Shown here in pieces: positions 1-12,300 of a stretch of 64,000 nt of DNA. A model generated the notes under the pieces. It saw only the letters and a program-made list of their open reading frames with translations. It was not told the origin of the DNA and ran no database searches. The stretch lies in the NCBI GenBank assembly GCA_948144175.1, contig CANXME010000812.1, positions 992,001 to 1,056,000 of the forward strand, written 5' to 3'. How positions within the stretch are numbered: position 1 is the stretch's first letter; the number at the start of each line of letters is the position of its first letter. The translations under genes were made by a program, and so were the position numbers. The DNA is from Closterium sp. NIES-65. Lineage: Eukaryota; Streptophyta; Zygnematophyceae; Desmidiales; Closteriaceae.

Positions 1-3000
1 GGAGGAGGCGGAGGTGGAGGAGGCAGCGGAGGCGGGGGCGGCGGTGGCGGTGGTGGAGCGGGTCGCGACTCTGCGCAGAGGAGTGGCTCAGGTGGTGGCC
101 CGCGCCCGCAGCAGCGGAGTGGTGTGACCCTGTCCCCTCAGCAGCTTCGTGAGTGGTACACTGCGCGTCAGCGCGGTGGGGGTTTTGGTCCCTGCACTTA
201 CGTCCTCCGTACCCGCGACCGAGCACGTGAGCAGTGCGGGGGCCCGCACTCCACCCAGCGCTGCTTTGGTCGCCTGACAGACGCGTGGCGTCGCCAGTTC
301 CCTGAGGCGTCAGAGATCCCTCGCTGGGGAGATCTGTCTAGGGCGGAGGTTGCCGTCTTTGATCTTGACTATGATGCTATCCTTGCTGCCATGTATTCTG
401 TGACTACTAGTGTTGAGGGTGACTGTTACCTGTGTGTACCGCCTGACCCGGGCATCGAGGCCACTGCTCTAGGAGCTGGTGAGGCTGCTGCTCTAGGTGC
501 TAGTGCGTCTGCTGCCCCAGGTGCCAGTGCGTCTGCTGCCGCAGGTGCCAGTGCGTCTGCTGCCCCAGGTGCTGGTGAGTCTGCTCTCTCAGGTACTACG
601 TCGGCTCAGGCCTTCTACACCTTCACCCTTGACTCGGGTGCGTCCCGCTCCTTCTTTCGAGACCGCACCACTCTTACGCTGCTCAATCGGCCGGTTGCAG
701 TCTCCCTGGCAGACCCCTCTGGGGGTCCTGTCCTTGCTAGCTTCTCCACTGTCTTACCGTGCCCGGCAGCCCCCTCTGGCACCCTGTCAGGTCTCTACCT
801 CCCCTCGCTCTCTACGAACTTGGTGAGTGGAGCGGACCTACAGGATAGGGGGGTTGACCAGTTCACTCCTACGAGTCAGTGAGTGACCCACTGCACGTGT
901 GCTCGGACAGGCCGACACTTGGCCACGTTCACCCGTCGGCCAGGGTCGAGCCTGTACACCCTTACTACTGAGTCTCCTCCGGCCTCTGAGTTTGGCCAGG
1001 TAGCTGCGTCGAGTCAGGTGTTTGCTGCAGCGTCCAGGTCTGGTCCTGAGTCTGCTCCCTGCTCGTGTCGTCTCCTGTCCCACCAGACTCTCCTCTAGCA
1101 CCACCGCCTTGGTCACCCCTCCCTGCCTCGTCTCCGAGGCATGGCCTTCCATGTCCTTGTCTCTGGTCTCCCTCGGCCTCTCCCTCCCCTACCTCCGGGG
1201 CCTGGCCCTACCTGCGTCCCCTGCGTCGAGGGGCGACAGCGCGCCGCCCCTCACTCCTCCGAATTTCCTCCGACAGAGGCTCCGCTACAGACCCTCCACA
1301 TGGACGTGTGGGGCCCGGCCCGCGTCAGTGGACAGGGGCACGAGCGTTACTTCCTGTTGGTGGTTGACGACTACTCGCGTTACACCACGGTCTTCCCCTT
1401 GCGCAGCAAGGGTGACGTCACTCAGGTGTTGATCGACTCGATCCGCGCAGCTCGTCTCTAGCTCAGAGAGAGTTTCGGCTCGGACTTTCCTGTTCTACGT
1501 CTGCACTCGGACAGAGGCGGGGAGTTTTCCTCTGCCCGTCTGGGAGCCTTCTGTCGTGCACAGGGCATCCGCCAGACCTTCACGCTTCCGGCCTCTCCAC
1601 AGCAAAATGGGATTGCTGAGCGCCGCATTGGCATGGTCATGGACGTCGCTCGTACGTCCATGATGCATGGGGCTGCCCCCCATTTTTTGTGGCCGTTTGT
1701 GGTTCAGTACGCCGCGCATCAGCTCAACCTTCAGCCCCGGGTTTCCTTGCCAGAGACCTCCCCCCCCTTGCGGTGGACTGGGAAGGTTGGAGATGCGTCT
1801 GCGTTTCGGGTCTGGGGATCTCGGGCGTTTGTCCGCGACTTGTCTGCGGACAAGCTGTCCCCCCGTGCTGTTCCCTGCGTCTTCCTTGGCTTCCCCCCTG
1901 ACGCACCTGGGTGGCAGTTTTACCACCCCACCTCGCGCCGTGTTCTGTCCTCCCAGGACGTCACCTTTGACGAGTCGGTGCCTTACTACCGTCTCTTCCC
2001 CTACCGCGCTGCGCCCCTCCCCCCGCCGCCGCTCTTCCTTGCACAAGGTCCTCCCCCGGTAGACCCCCTCCCCCTGCAGGGTCCTGGCCCGTCAGGTGTG
2101 TCCCAGGTAGACGCAGTCGAGCCTGTCGAGGTAGCTGTTGACTTTGGTGCTGCTAGAGGTGCTGAGCCTTCGGTTGCCGGGTCTGGGGGTGCTGAGACTA
2201 GGGGTGCTGACCCTGGGGGTGCGGAGTCTGGGGCTGCTGAGTGTGGGGGTGCTAAGCCTGGGGGTGCTAGGTCTGGGGGTGCGGAGCCTGGGGGTGCGGA
2301 GCCTGGAGGTGCGGAGCCTGGGGGTGCCAAGCCTGGGGGCGCTGGGTCTGCTCGTGTGGCCGCCGGCGGTGCTTCGTCGAGGCGGGAGCCACTCTCTCCA
2401 CAGGAGCTGCGCGAGTGGTTTGCCCGCCGCTAGAGACGTGCTGCTGAGATTGGGGGTGCTGCTGGGGCTACTGGAGTTGGTCCTGCTGGAGCTGGAGCTC
2501 CTGGGGGTGTTGGCGCTGGTGTTTCTACTGGCGCTGGTGCATCTGGGGGTGCTGCTGAGGCTGATGGAGCTGACGGTCCTACTGGAGCTGGTGCTACTGG
2601 AGCTGGAGCTGCTGGGGGTGTTGGCGCTGGCGGTGCTGCTGGTGCTGGTGCTTCTGAGGGTGCTGGAGTTGGCGCTGTTGGAGCTGGAGGTGCTGCTGGC
2701 GCTGGTACTGCCGCTTGGGGTACTGGTGCCGTCCTTGCTGGCTCTAGAGGCGCTGAGCGGCCGAGGCCGTACTTCGTTCCGCTCCTGGAGCAGGTTCTTG
2801 GTCTCCCTCCCTCTCCTGGTCCTGCTCCTTCCTTAGAGTGTCCACAGGCCGTCCACTCGCAGTCACAGTTACAGCCCGCCTCCCCACTACCTGCTCCTTC
2901 TCCCTACACTGGTCCTACTGGAGGTCTTGCTGAGCGTCGTGCGCCCGCGTCTCGTCCTGCGTCGCCTGTTCGTGCTGCTCGCACTAGTGGTCGTACTGCG

Positions 3001-5350
3001 CGTCCGCGTCCTCCTGCGGTCCACGGCACACACCAGATGGCGCTGCGTCCTTCCACTGCTCCCCTGCGTGTCCCGTTGCCGTCTCCTCCAGAGTCCTCTC
3101 TTCCTACTCTTGCTGACCCGGAGTCTGACTCCCTTCGTGCTGCTAGTCCTTCGGTCACGCGTCTCCTTGCTATAGTTGTCACTGACCCTTCCTTTGAGTC
3201 CACTGCTGCGTCTGCCCTAGTTGATGAGCTTGTCGACTTCGCTGCTCGCTGTCGTCTAGACTACGCTGCCAGTCTCGTTGCTGAGTCTGAGTCTGTCTGT
3301 CCTCCGTCCGTCGGGGGTGAGTTTGCTCTTAGCACGGACGTCCTTGAGGACAGGCAGGAGGAGTTCCAGTGCTTTGCTGCTGCTTTGCCCCATCTTGTGT
3401 CCACGCTGATTGCCCCTGAGGGAGACCCGGATGCACCAGACATCCCGACTCCTCGATCGTACGCTGAGGCGATCGAGGGTCCCTACTCCTCTCAGTGGCA
3501 GTCAGCCATGGACGCAGAGATGGCTTCCTGGAAGTCCACAGGCACCTACGTCGACGAGGTTCCCCCACCGGGGGCGAACATTGTCAGTGGCATGTGGATT
3601 TTGAGGGTGAAGCGGCCTCCGGGTTCTCCGCGTGTCTTCAAGGCGCGGTACGTGGCTCGAGGCTTCAGTCAGCGGCAAGGAGTTGACTACTTCCAGACCT
3701 TCTCTCCCAACCCGAAGATGACCACTCTTCGGGTGCTGCTGCACATAGCCGCTCAGCGCGACTACGAGCTTCACTCTCTCGACTTCAGCACAGCTTTCCT
3801 GCAGGGCAGCCTTCATGAGGAGATCTGGGTGCGCCGCCCACCTGGCTTCACTGGGTCGTTTCCTCCTGGTACCCAATGGAGCCTCCGGCGGCCAGTCTAC
3901 GGTCTCCGCCAGGCGCCCCGTGAGTGGCACGACACACTGAGGACTACACTTGCGGCTCTTGGGTTTGCTCCTTCTACAGCCGACCCATCGCTGTTTCTGC
4001 GCACAGATACCTCTTTGCCGCCGTTCTACATCCTCGTGTACGTCGACGACTTGGTCTTTGCCACTGCTGACACTGCTGGACTCGCCCACGTGAAGTCCAA
4101 GCTACAGAAGAGACACACGTGCACAGACCTGGGTGAACTGCGCAGCTACCTTGGCTTGCAGATCACCCGGGACAGAGCACAGCGCACCATTACTCTGACT
4201 CAGTCACACATGGTGCAGCAGGTCCTTTAGCGCTTCGACTTCACGTACTCCTCGCCTCAGGCCACTCCTCTGTCTACTCGCCACTCGCTCTCGGCTCTTC
4301 CTTCGGACGAGTCCGTAGAGCCGAGTGGCCCGTACCCAGAGCTTGTTGGCTGCCTCGTGTACCTGATGACCTGCACACGACCTGACCTTGCATACCCTCT
4401 TAGCATCTTAGCACGCTATGTTGCTCCTGGGAGACACCGACCAGAGCACATGGCTGCAGCGAAGAGGGTGTTGCGCTACGTGTGCAGTACCTCGGGCATG
4501 GGGCTAGTGCTTGGAGGGCGACGTCGAGTGGTCCTCACAGGTCACGCTGACGCTTCTTGGGCTGACGACCAGGCTCTGCAGCGGTCGTCACAGGGTTACA
4601 CCTTCAGCCTTGGCTCCGGCTCTGTTTCGTGGCGGTCTACCCGCTCGTCTTCTGTTCTCAGCTCCAGCTGTGAGGCTGAGATCTACGCAGGGGCCATGGC
4701 TGCATAGGAGCTACGCTGGCTCACCTACCTACTGACTGGCCTAGGAGAGTCGCCTCGTTCTCCTCCAATTCTGTACGTAGACAACAAGGCCATGCTGGCC
4801 TTGTGTCGGGAGCACAGACTGGAGCACAGAACGAAGCACATTGCTCTCCGCTACTTCCTGGCTCGTGAGCTGCAGCACCGTGGTGAGCTCCGCCTCACCT
4901 ACGTGGCCTCTGAGGCCAACACTGCTGATATCTTCACCAAGGCCCTTCCGCCTTGTGATCATCAGCGCTTCTGTACTTTGCTAGGTCTTGTGCCTACTTG
5001 GCCTCACTTGCTCACTTCTTGATCTTGTTTGTACTGTACTCTGTCTATACCTGCACTTGCTTGTTTACCTTTATAGATGATCTTACATGTGAACTGGCCT
5101 TGTGACCTTGCTCTTGTGCTCGGACTGTGTGGTGACTTTGTGATCCACCCTGAGCTTGCTTTGCTTTGCTTGACTGGTCTTGCGACCACTTGTTCTCCCC
5201 CACTTTGCCTATGGGGGTGTGTCAGAACATTATAGCTTATACATCTGTGTAGGCTGTAGTGGGGTAGCCCATAAGGGGTACACTCCAATTAGGGTTAGTA
5301 CTTGTACCCAACTGTTTCATAGTTCAATCATTCTCTCGTTCTAAACTTCA
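1..5350 (+). mobile_element. Copia A: Ty1/copia LTR retrotransposon, cut by window edge
   Basis: Fossil Ty1/copia element that enters the window inside the glycine-rich tract of gag. Parts in order: a Cys/His motif of gag (about 193-264, C-X13-C-X3-H-X4-C), aspartic protease around 615-850 (DSGA), integrase about 1090-1700 (HHCC zinc region, D,D,E core with the SPQQNG motif), an Ala/Gly/Glu/Pro repeat linker about 2150-2340, reverse transcriptase about 3440-4110 (YVDD), RNase H about 4510-4990, purine tract 5211-5219 and 3' LTR 5220-5350. The order protease-integrase-RT-RNase H defines copia. It is broken, with several interruptions of the reading frame. It abuts gypsy-2a, into which it appears to be inserted. 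Copies B, C, D and D' are close relatives. Confidence 0.93.
5220..5350 (+). repeat. 3' LTR of copia A
   Basis: It begins TGTCAGAACATTATAGC directly after the purine tract ATGGGGGTG and ends in CA near 5350-5352. It matches the 5' LTR of copia D at 35369-35495, including the core GTGGGGTAGCCCATAAGGGG, so A and D are one subfamily. The right flank is the reverse transcriptase region of a minus-strand gypsy. Confidence 0.85.
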
Positions 5351-5352
5351 CA

Positions 5353-8207
5353 GAAAGCTTCGTTCATGGTCATTTGAAAAGTGGCGGGGGCGTTGGTCAG
5401 TCCGAAGGGCATGACGGTGTATTTGAAGGATCCGTAGCGTATTCGAAATGCGGTCTTAGGGCAGTTGGGCGGATTGACGCGAATCTCGTGGTAACCCCCT
5501 CGGAGGTCGATTTTCAAGAAAACCCGGGCTGTGCACAGTCGGTCGATCAGTGCATCGGCTCGCGGGATGGGGTAACGGGATTTGTTGGTAACCCTGTTCA
5601 GTGCTCTGTAATCTATGCACATGCGAAATCCCTCGTCTTTTTTCGGTGTGAACAGTATCGGTGCTGTGAAGGGCGACGAACTAGGGCGAATGAATTCCTT
5701 CTCGAGCAGGTAATCGAGCTGCTTCCTCAGTTCGTCCAATTCGGGCTGGGTCAATCGGAACTGTCGCTGTATTGTTGGCTGTGCCCCCGGTTCTAGTTCT
5801 ATCCTGTGGTCGTGCGGTCGCTGAGGTGGCAGTCCCGTCGGTAAATCGTCCGGGAAAATGTCGCTGTACTGCTTCAACAGTGCTGCGAGGTCGCTCGGTA
5901 CGTCGGCTAGCAGTTTCTGTAAATCCCCTCCTTTGTCTGCTGCCTCGGCTTCCCGAATGTCGACCGCGTACACGTCAGCTCCTGCCGCTACGGCGGGTTT
6001 CATCGTGATCGCGTTGACATGCACCGACAAAGACTCAGGTGAGCCCCAGCGAGGTAAGGCGATGTTGTTACCGTTCACTCGCACGGTGCAGTCACCCGTC
6101 ATCCTGTCGATTCGCGGATTGTGTCGTCGCAACCAATCACGCCCGAGTAAAACATCGGTTCCGTCGACGGTCGTTGCGAGCATTTCCTGGCTAAACGTGA
6201 AGTTACCCCCACATCGAATCCGAACCCGGTCTACGCGTTCCCGTATCGCCAGCGGCGTACCGTCTACCAGTCTTGCATTGATCTCAGGTAAGCATCTGTC
6301 CAGTGGCAGTCGCAGTTTTCGTGCTGTGGCAGTGTTGATGAGGCTGTGGCTGGCTCCCCCGTCTACGAAGATTTTAACTAAGTCCGTCTCGATTTTCCCA
6401 CTAAGCAGTTGGGGCTGCCTACCGTAGTCCCCTCCTTATTCGGCCGAGTGTGGTCGATTGCGTGAACCTGCACAATCACTCGGTGATGGTCGGTTGGGTC
6501 GGGCGAGCGGCGTGACCTGTTAGTAGAGGGCTCGTCTGCTACTGACTCCCATTGTTTCCCTGCTTCTTGGTCTGTTTCTGCTACTCAGCTTCCCCCTTTC
6601 CCTTAGCGTTTTTCGGGCATTCGCTCTTGCGATGTCCCGATCGATTGCACGCAAAGCAGCGCCCTTTGAACGGTGCGGCAGCGGCATTTGCGGCGACGGC
6701 ACGTATCGTGGCGCCCTCGTTCGTCCCACGAGGCCGATGTCCCCAATGGCTGCTTCCGTAGGACCCCGGTCTCGGTCGGCGGAAGAAATCAAGTTTCTCC
6801 GCCATGGCGAGAATTTCTTGATAGTCGGTGACACCGCGGAGCTGGATTTCCTGAGAGATGTCCTGCTTCAGGCCGCCAATGTAGTGGTCGATGCGTTCAC
6901 TCTCGTGCATATGTCCCACTTGTTCGCATAGCGCCAGAAATCCGCTCGTGTAATCTTGGACGGAACCGAGTTGGCGCCAAGTGCGGAGCTTCTGTCGCGC
7001 CGCGATCGAAGCCGCAATTGGCTCGAAACGAGCGCGCAGACCTGCGCACCACGCGTCCCACGTGCGATACTGGGGCACCTCCACGAAATACGGCGGTGCC
7101 CAGGGTCCGGTTTGTCCTTCCCTTGTCGGTAGAGTTGCGTAGTCCGCCGGCTTCGTGACGATGACGCGCCACCAGTCCATGGCGGGTCCTCGCAGCAACG
7201 ACACGGCGTAACGAATCTTCGCCGTATCCTTCGAACGTAGTTCGCGTCGAAGAAAACGTTCAACGTGAAGAGCCACGCCTGAACGGTAGGACCACCCCGC
7301 TGACTTGGGTCAAAGCATGGCGGACGCTGCGGCTTTAGCGGCATCGGCGACGGAAGAGTTAATCCGCCGGCCGGCACTGAAATCATGACTTGAGGCTGAG
7401 TCCTGGCCGCATTCGTCGCGTCGGGGTGTGTCGTGCCGTGGTCGTCGTCTCCGTCATGGCGGACGACGCCATCACTTGCGGCGCTCGCGGGTTGCCCCAC
7501 ACTTCCGTGCTGTGATGTTTGTGGTGCGGGCTGAATCGTAGTGCCAGGTGCTTGGGATTGTGCTCGTGTGAGGTCGTTTTGCAGGGACGCGCGTTCTGCC
7601 GTTAGCGTCGCGATTTCCTCGGCGCTCTCGCGGATTTGTCGCAGCAGATCGTTCAAGTGCTCCTGCGTGAGAGTCGTCACGTCGATGTGTTCAGCCATTT
7701 TGAAGAGCGTCGGCTCGTCTTAGTCTAGGCGCAGTCGTGGCTGCACGCGTTTACGAGTGAACGCGAGGACAGCGGCTCCTTGGTGCTAAGGTACGTGAGT
7801 CCCTTCGAGTGAAAAATCAAAAGTTGATTTCCTGGGGTGCGGAGATGCGCGGTCCGAAAGAAAGGGGCTCTGAATACCAAGTGTTACGGGTGCAATGAAT
7901 CAAAGTAGCAAGGATTGCACTAAGGTGTCAAACGAGTACAAAATGTGAGCGAAGGCATGAGCGAACATTTATATGCGAAACATGCAAACGGTATCGCGGT
8001 GCGTGCGAGCTAGTTAGTACTACGCTGAAGCAAGGCTCGGGCTAGTCCCGAAACGTAGGCCGACACAGCCAGGCCAGCAGTGCGAGGTTTGGTGAAACAG
8101 TGCGCGCGAAGTCGGCGAAGCCCCGTTAGCAGTAACGGGCGAACAACGGCTGTTGCTGTACGCGATGTAGTCGGGCTCCGTAAGGAATGCCAAGAAAATT
8201 CCTTACA
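5353..8207 (-). mobile_element. Gypsy-2a: 5' portion of a Ty3/gypsy element
   Basis: Fossil Ty3/gypsy element on the minus strand. Parts from its 5' end: LTR 8207-7882, primer-binding site just inside it (about 7881-7865, reads TTGGTATTCAGAGCC), short leader, gag about 7698-6581 with a canonical CX2CX4HX4C zinc knuckle (CFACNRSGHRKSEC), protease about 6450-6050, and the N-terminal part of reverse transcriptase to about 5353. The remainder would lie beyond copia A. The pol region closely matches gypsy-2b at the right end of the window. It is broken, with several interruptions. Its LTR abuts the copia F remnant at 8208. Confidence 0.9.
7882..8207 (-). repeat. 5' LTR of gypsy-2a
   Basis: On the minus strand it starts TGTAAGGAATTTTCTTGG and ends CGTAACA next to the primer-binding site. 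It shares the near-palindromic TGTAAGG...CCTTAC start, a GAGCGAAGGCATGAGCGAA block and a TATA-like box (minus strand, plus coordinates about 7968-7973) with the gypsy-2b LTR at 60484-60821. Overall divergence from that copy is substantial, so the two copies are not recent sisters. Confidence 0.82.
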
Positions 8208-8547
8208 ATAGGCTTGAGTTCGGTACACGTAACCTGGTTTAGTGCTATAACTATAATAATTATAGGAATGCACATAACCTAGGAAATCAAGCAAATCTAT
8301 GCATTTTAAATATAACCCAAGCTAGATATAGCATAATAAAGTCTAGGCAAGCTAGCAAAGCCAGCATAAGCCGTCGTACTCTCACACCAGAGGGAACAGC
8401 CGGGCACGTAAGCGTAGTAGTGTAGCGAGCAGTGATTCGTCTTGTAGTGGGATCAACCAGTGCCACCAGCGCAGGAAGTGGAGCAAGAGTGGTGTGGTCG
8501 CAGGAGAAACAGTGTGAAGCTCCGGAGCCCAGCGTAAAAGTCAACAA
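8208..8547 (-). mobile_element. Copia F remnant, piece 1 (protease region)
   Basis: Minus-strand fossil copia fragment. The minus strand of about 8530-8340 reads FTLGSGASHCFSCDHTTLAP and CPAVPSG, matching the protease region of the other copia elements here at clearly lower similarity. The left part (8208-8340) is AT-richer and unassigned. Copia B lies immediately to the right and separates this piece from its continuation at 16043. The five bases AACAA (8543-8547) are repeated after copia B. The remnant is heavily decayed. Confidence 0.75.
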
Positions 8548-8673
8548 TGTCAAATTATAATGTTGTCTAGGAAATTACAGTGTGGGGTAGCCCATATGGG
8601 GTACACATTTCTAGGGTTGCATATTTGTATCACTTTCATTCCATAGTCATTCATTCTCGTTCTAATTTCCTCA
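8548..8673 (+). repeat. 5' LTR of copia B
   Basis: 126 bp, TGTCAAATTATAATG...TTTCCTCA. It differs from the 3' LTR mainly in one short patch and one substitution. It is very short for an element of 7.5 kb. Confidence 0.93.
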
Positions 8674-8829
8674 TTGTATCGAGCCGGTTCCCCCGTGGGA
8701 ACTGTGCCTAGGGCCCACCACATCGAGATTTTTTTTCCTGCCCGAAGCACGCTCACCCGAGTCGCGCTCCGGGCTCTCACTTCGTCGAGCCGCCCTAGCG
8801 GCCCCAACGCCCTAGCGGCCCCGCAGCCC

Positions 8830-9380
8830 GTCGATTCGGCCCCGCCGCCCTTTGCTGCGGCCCCGCCGCCCTTCGCTGCGGCTCCGCCGCCCTTCGCTGC
8901 GGCCCCGCAGCCCTTCACTGCAGCCCCGCCCCCCTTCACTGCGGCCCCGCCGCCCGTCTCAGCGGCCCCGCCGCCCTTTGCTGCAGCCCCGCCGCCTCTC
9001 TCGCTGCGGCCCCGCCGCCCTTCTCAGCGGCCCCGCCGCCCTTCGCTGCGGCCCCGCCGCCCGTCTCAGCGGCCCCGCCGCCCTTCGCTGCGGCCCCGCC
9101 GCCCTTCGCTGCGGCCCCGCCGCCTCACACTGAGGCCCCGCCGCCCTTCGCTGCAGCCCCGCCGCCCGTCTCAACGGCCCCGCCGCCCTTCGCTGCGGCC
9201 CCGCCGCCTCTCTCGCTGTGGCCCCGCCGCCCTTCTCAGCGGCCCCGCCGCCCTTCTCTGCGGCCCCGCCGCCTCTCTCACTGCGGCCCCGCTGCCCTTC
9301 TCAGCGGCCCCGCCACCCTTCACGGCGGCCCCGCCGCCCTTCACTCCGGCCCCGCCGCCCCTCCCACTACGGCCCCGCCA
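8830..9380 (+). repeat. 21-bp GC-rich minisatellite in the copia B leader
   Basis: Tandem units of about 21 bp (consensus CCGCCGCCCTTCGCTGCGGCC, with TCTCAGCGG and CTCTCGCTG variants) lie between the primer-binding site and gag. They grade at about 9430-9610 into 9-bp GAGCCGCCC units. Long frames across it (Ala/Pro or Arg/Pro repeats) follow from the repeat and show no independent coding signal. Other copia copies carry different units at the same place. Confidence 0.85.
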
Positions 9381-12300
9381 CCTACCTTGCGACCCCGCCG
9401 CCCTACCAGCGGCCCTACCGCCCTACACCGCTCGCGCCGCCCGAGCCGCCCGAGCCGCCCGAGCCGCCTGAGCCGCTGAGGAGCCGAGCCGCCCGAGCAA
9501 CCCGAGCCGCCCGACCTGCCCAAGCCGCCCGAGCCGCCTGAGCCGCTGAGGAGCCGAGCCGCCCAACCCGCCCGACCCGCCCGAGCCGCCCGAGCCGCCC
9601 GAGCCACCTGAGGAGCCGAGCCGCTGGTGCCGCGGAGCCGCAGTTGCTGCTGAGCCGTCCGAGCAGCCGTGTTGCCGTGTTGCTGTGCTACTGAGCTGCC
9701 CGAACCGCCCTGTCTGGTGAGAGCAGCGCTTCTGTCACTGCACTGCCCCTGTCCTACAGTTGGTACTGCTAGTCTAATATTGTCATGGCTACCCCTAGTG
9801 TCCTCGCGTTTGACGCTGAGGGTCGAGCCATTGACTTTGAGGTCTGGGTCGACGACCTGCAGCTGTTCTTACAGTGCGATAGGGCAGACGGTCTCTCTCT
9901 CTTTGACCTCACCTCTGGCGCCTCTCCTGCCCCTGCTGCTGATGCTGACCCCACTATTCGCTCCGAGTGGGCCACGCGCGATGCTGCTGTACGTCTTGCT
10001 GTGCGTCGCCACCTGCCTACCACTGAGCGCGTGCACTTTAGTCAGTATAAGAGTGCTCAGACCTTGTACGACGTTGTAGTTGCGCGCTACTCTTCCCCTG
10101 CCACTGCTGCACTGAGCCGCCTCATGCTACCGTACCTCTTCCCTGACCTTACTGCCTTTCCCACAGTCGCTGACCTCATTACGCACCTCCGCACTAGTGA
10201 CACTCGCTACCGCGCCGCGCTTCCTGCTAAGTTCTGCGCCAAGAACCCCCCCCCCATGTACATCACTCTCTATTATATAGTCACCCGCCTCCCTGACTCC
10301 CTTCGTATAGTCAGGGACCACTTCCTCTCAGTCTGTCCCACCACTCTCACTATTGACCTCTTAGAGAAGGCCCTCCTAGCAGCGGAGAAGAGCATAGTCG
10401 CTGTAGGAGCCTCTCGTGGTGACCCTCACACCCCCATCTTTGAGGGGTGTTCTCCTTCCCCCCTTTTGCCCTCTGTCGCCTCTGCCGCTGCGGCCGACCT
10501 CGTTGGTCTTGAGTCGGTCGGTGCGGCGTCTGCCCCTAGCGGGAGACGCCGCTCTGGCAAGGGCAAGGGGGGCAAGGGCGCGGGTGGAGTTAGCGGGGGC
10601 GGTGGAGGTGGCGGTGGAGGCGGCGGAGGGAGTGGGGGTGGCGGTGGGAGTGGTGGCGGGGGTGGAGGTGTCGGTGGCAACAGTGGAGGCGGAGGCGGCG
10701 GAGGCGGCGGCGGTGCTAGCGGAGGTGGCGGTGGTGGCGGAGGTGGAGGAGGCGGTGGTGGAGGAGGTGGCGGTGGTCGGGGTGGCGCTTCGCAGCGGAG
10801 CAGCCCTGGTGGTGGTCAGCGCCAGCACCAGCAGCAGCAGCAGCGTTCTCGGGACATTCCCCCTCCTCAGCAGCTCCGTGAGTGGTACACGTAGCGTCAG
10901 CGTGGTGGGGGTTTTGGTCCGTGCACCTACGTCCTTCGCTCCGGCGATCGCGCGGGTGAGCAGTGTGGGGGTGCCCACCCCACCCAACGCTGCTTTGGCC
11001 GCCTGACGGACGCTTGGCGTCAGCAGTGTCCGGAGGCCAGTGAGATCCCCCGCTGGGGAGGGCTTTCTAGGGCAGGCGTAGCTATCTATGATCTTGACTT
11101 TGATGCTATCCTTCCTGCCATGTATGCTGTGACTATTAGTGATGAGGGTGACTGTTACCGGTGTTTCCTGCCCGACCCGGGCATTGATACTGCTGCTCTA
11201 GGTGCTGGTGAGGCTGCTGCTCTAGGTGCCAGTGCCTCTGCGCCCTCAGGTGCTGGTGAGTCTGCGCTCTCAGGTACCACGTCGGCTTCGGCCTCCCTCA
11301 CCTTCACACTTGACTCAGGGGCTTCTCGCTCCTTCTTGCGAGACCGCACCACACTCACGCCGCTTAGTCGGCCGGTTGCAGTCTCCCTGGCAGACCCCTC
11401 TGGGGGTCCTGTCCTCTCTCACTTCTCCACTGTCCTCCCGTGTCCGGCTGCCCCCTCTGGCACCTTGTCTGGTCTTTACCTCCCCTCGTTCTCTACGAAC
11501 TTGGTGAGTGGTGCTGACCTGCAGGATACGGGGGTTCACCAGTTTACTCCTGCGAGTCAGCGGGTGACCCACTACTCGGACGCTCGCACAGGCCGGCACC
11601 TGGCCACGTTTACGCGTCAGCCGGGGTCGAGCCTCTACACCCTGACCACTGGGTCTCCTCCTGTCCCTGCGTCTAGCCAGGTAGCTGCGTCGGGTCAGGT
11701 GTTTGCTGCAGCGTCCAGGTCTGGTCCTGAGTCTGCCCCCTGCTCGTGTCGCCTCCTGTCTCACGAGACTCTCCTGTGGCACCACCGTCTTGGTCACCCC
11801 TCCCTGCCTCGTCTCCGAGGCATGGCTTCCCGTGTCCTTGTCTCTGGTCTCCCCCGGTCCCTCCCTCCCCTTCCTCCAGGGCCTGGTCCTTCCTGTGTTC
11901 CCTGTGTCGAGGGGCGGCTCCGGGCTGCCCCTCACTCCTCTCAGTTTCCCCCGACAGAGGCCCCGCTGCAGACGCTTCACATGGACCTGTGGGGCCCGGC
12001 CCGCGTCCGTGGACAGGGTCACGAGCGCTACTTCCTGCTGGTGGTTGACGACTACTCGCGTTACACCTCAGTCTTCCCCTTGCGCAGCAAGGGTGATGTC
12101 ACGGAGGTGTTGATCGACTGGATCCGCGCAGCTCGTCTCCAGCACAGGAGGAGCTTCGGCTCGGACTTTCCTGTTCTGCGTCTGCACTCTGACTGAGGCG
12201 GAGAGTTCTCCTCTGGCCTTCTGCGAGCCTACTGCCGTGCGTGAGGCATCGGCCAGACCTTTACACTTCCGGACTCTCCAGAGCAAAATGGGATTGCTAA

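Noticed and set aside
8674-9607. Ala/Pro-rich and Arg/Pro-rich frames in the copia B leader
   Set aside because: Produced by the 21-bp minisatellite in several frames on both strands; they precede the real gag start at 9785.
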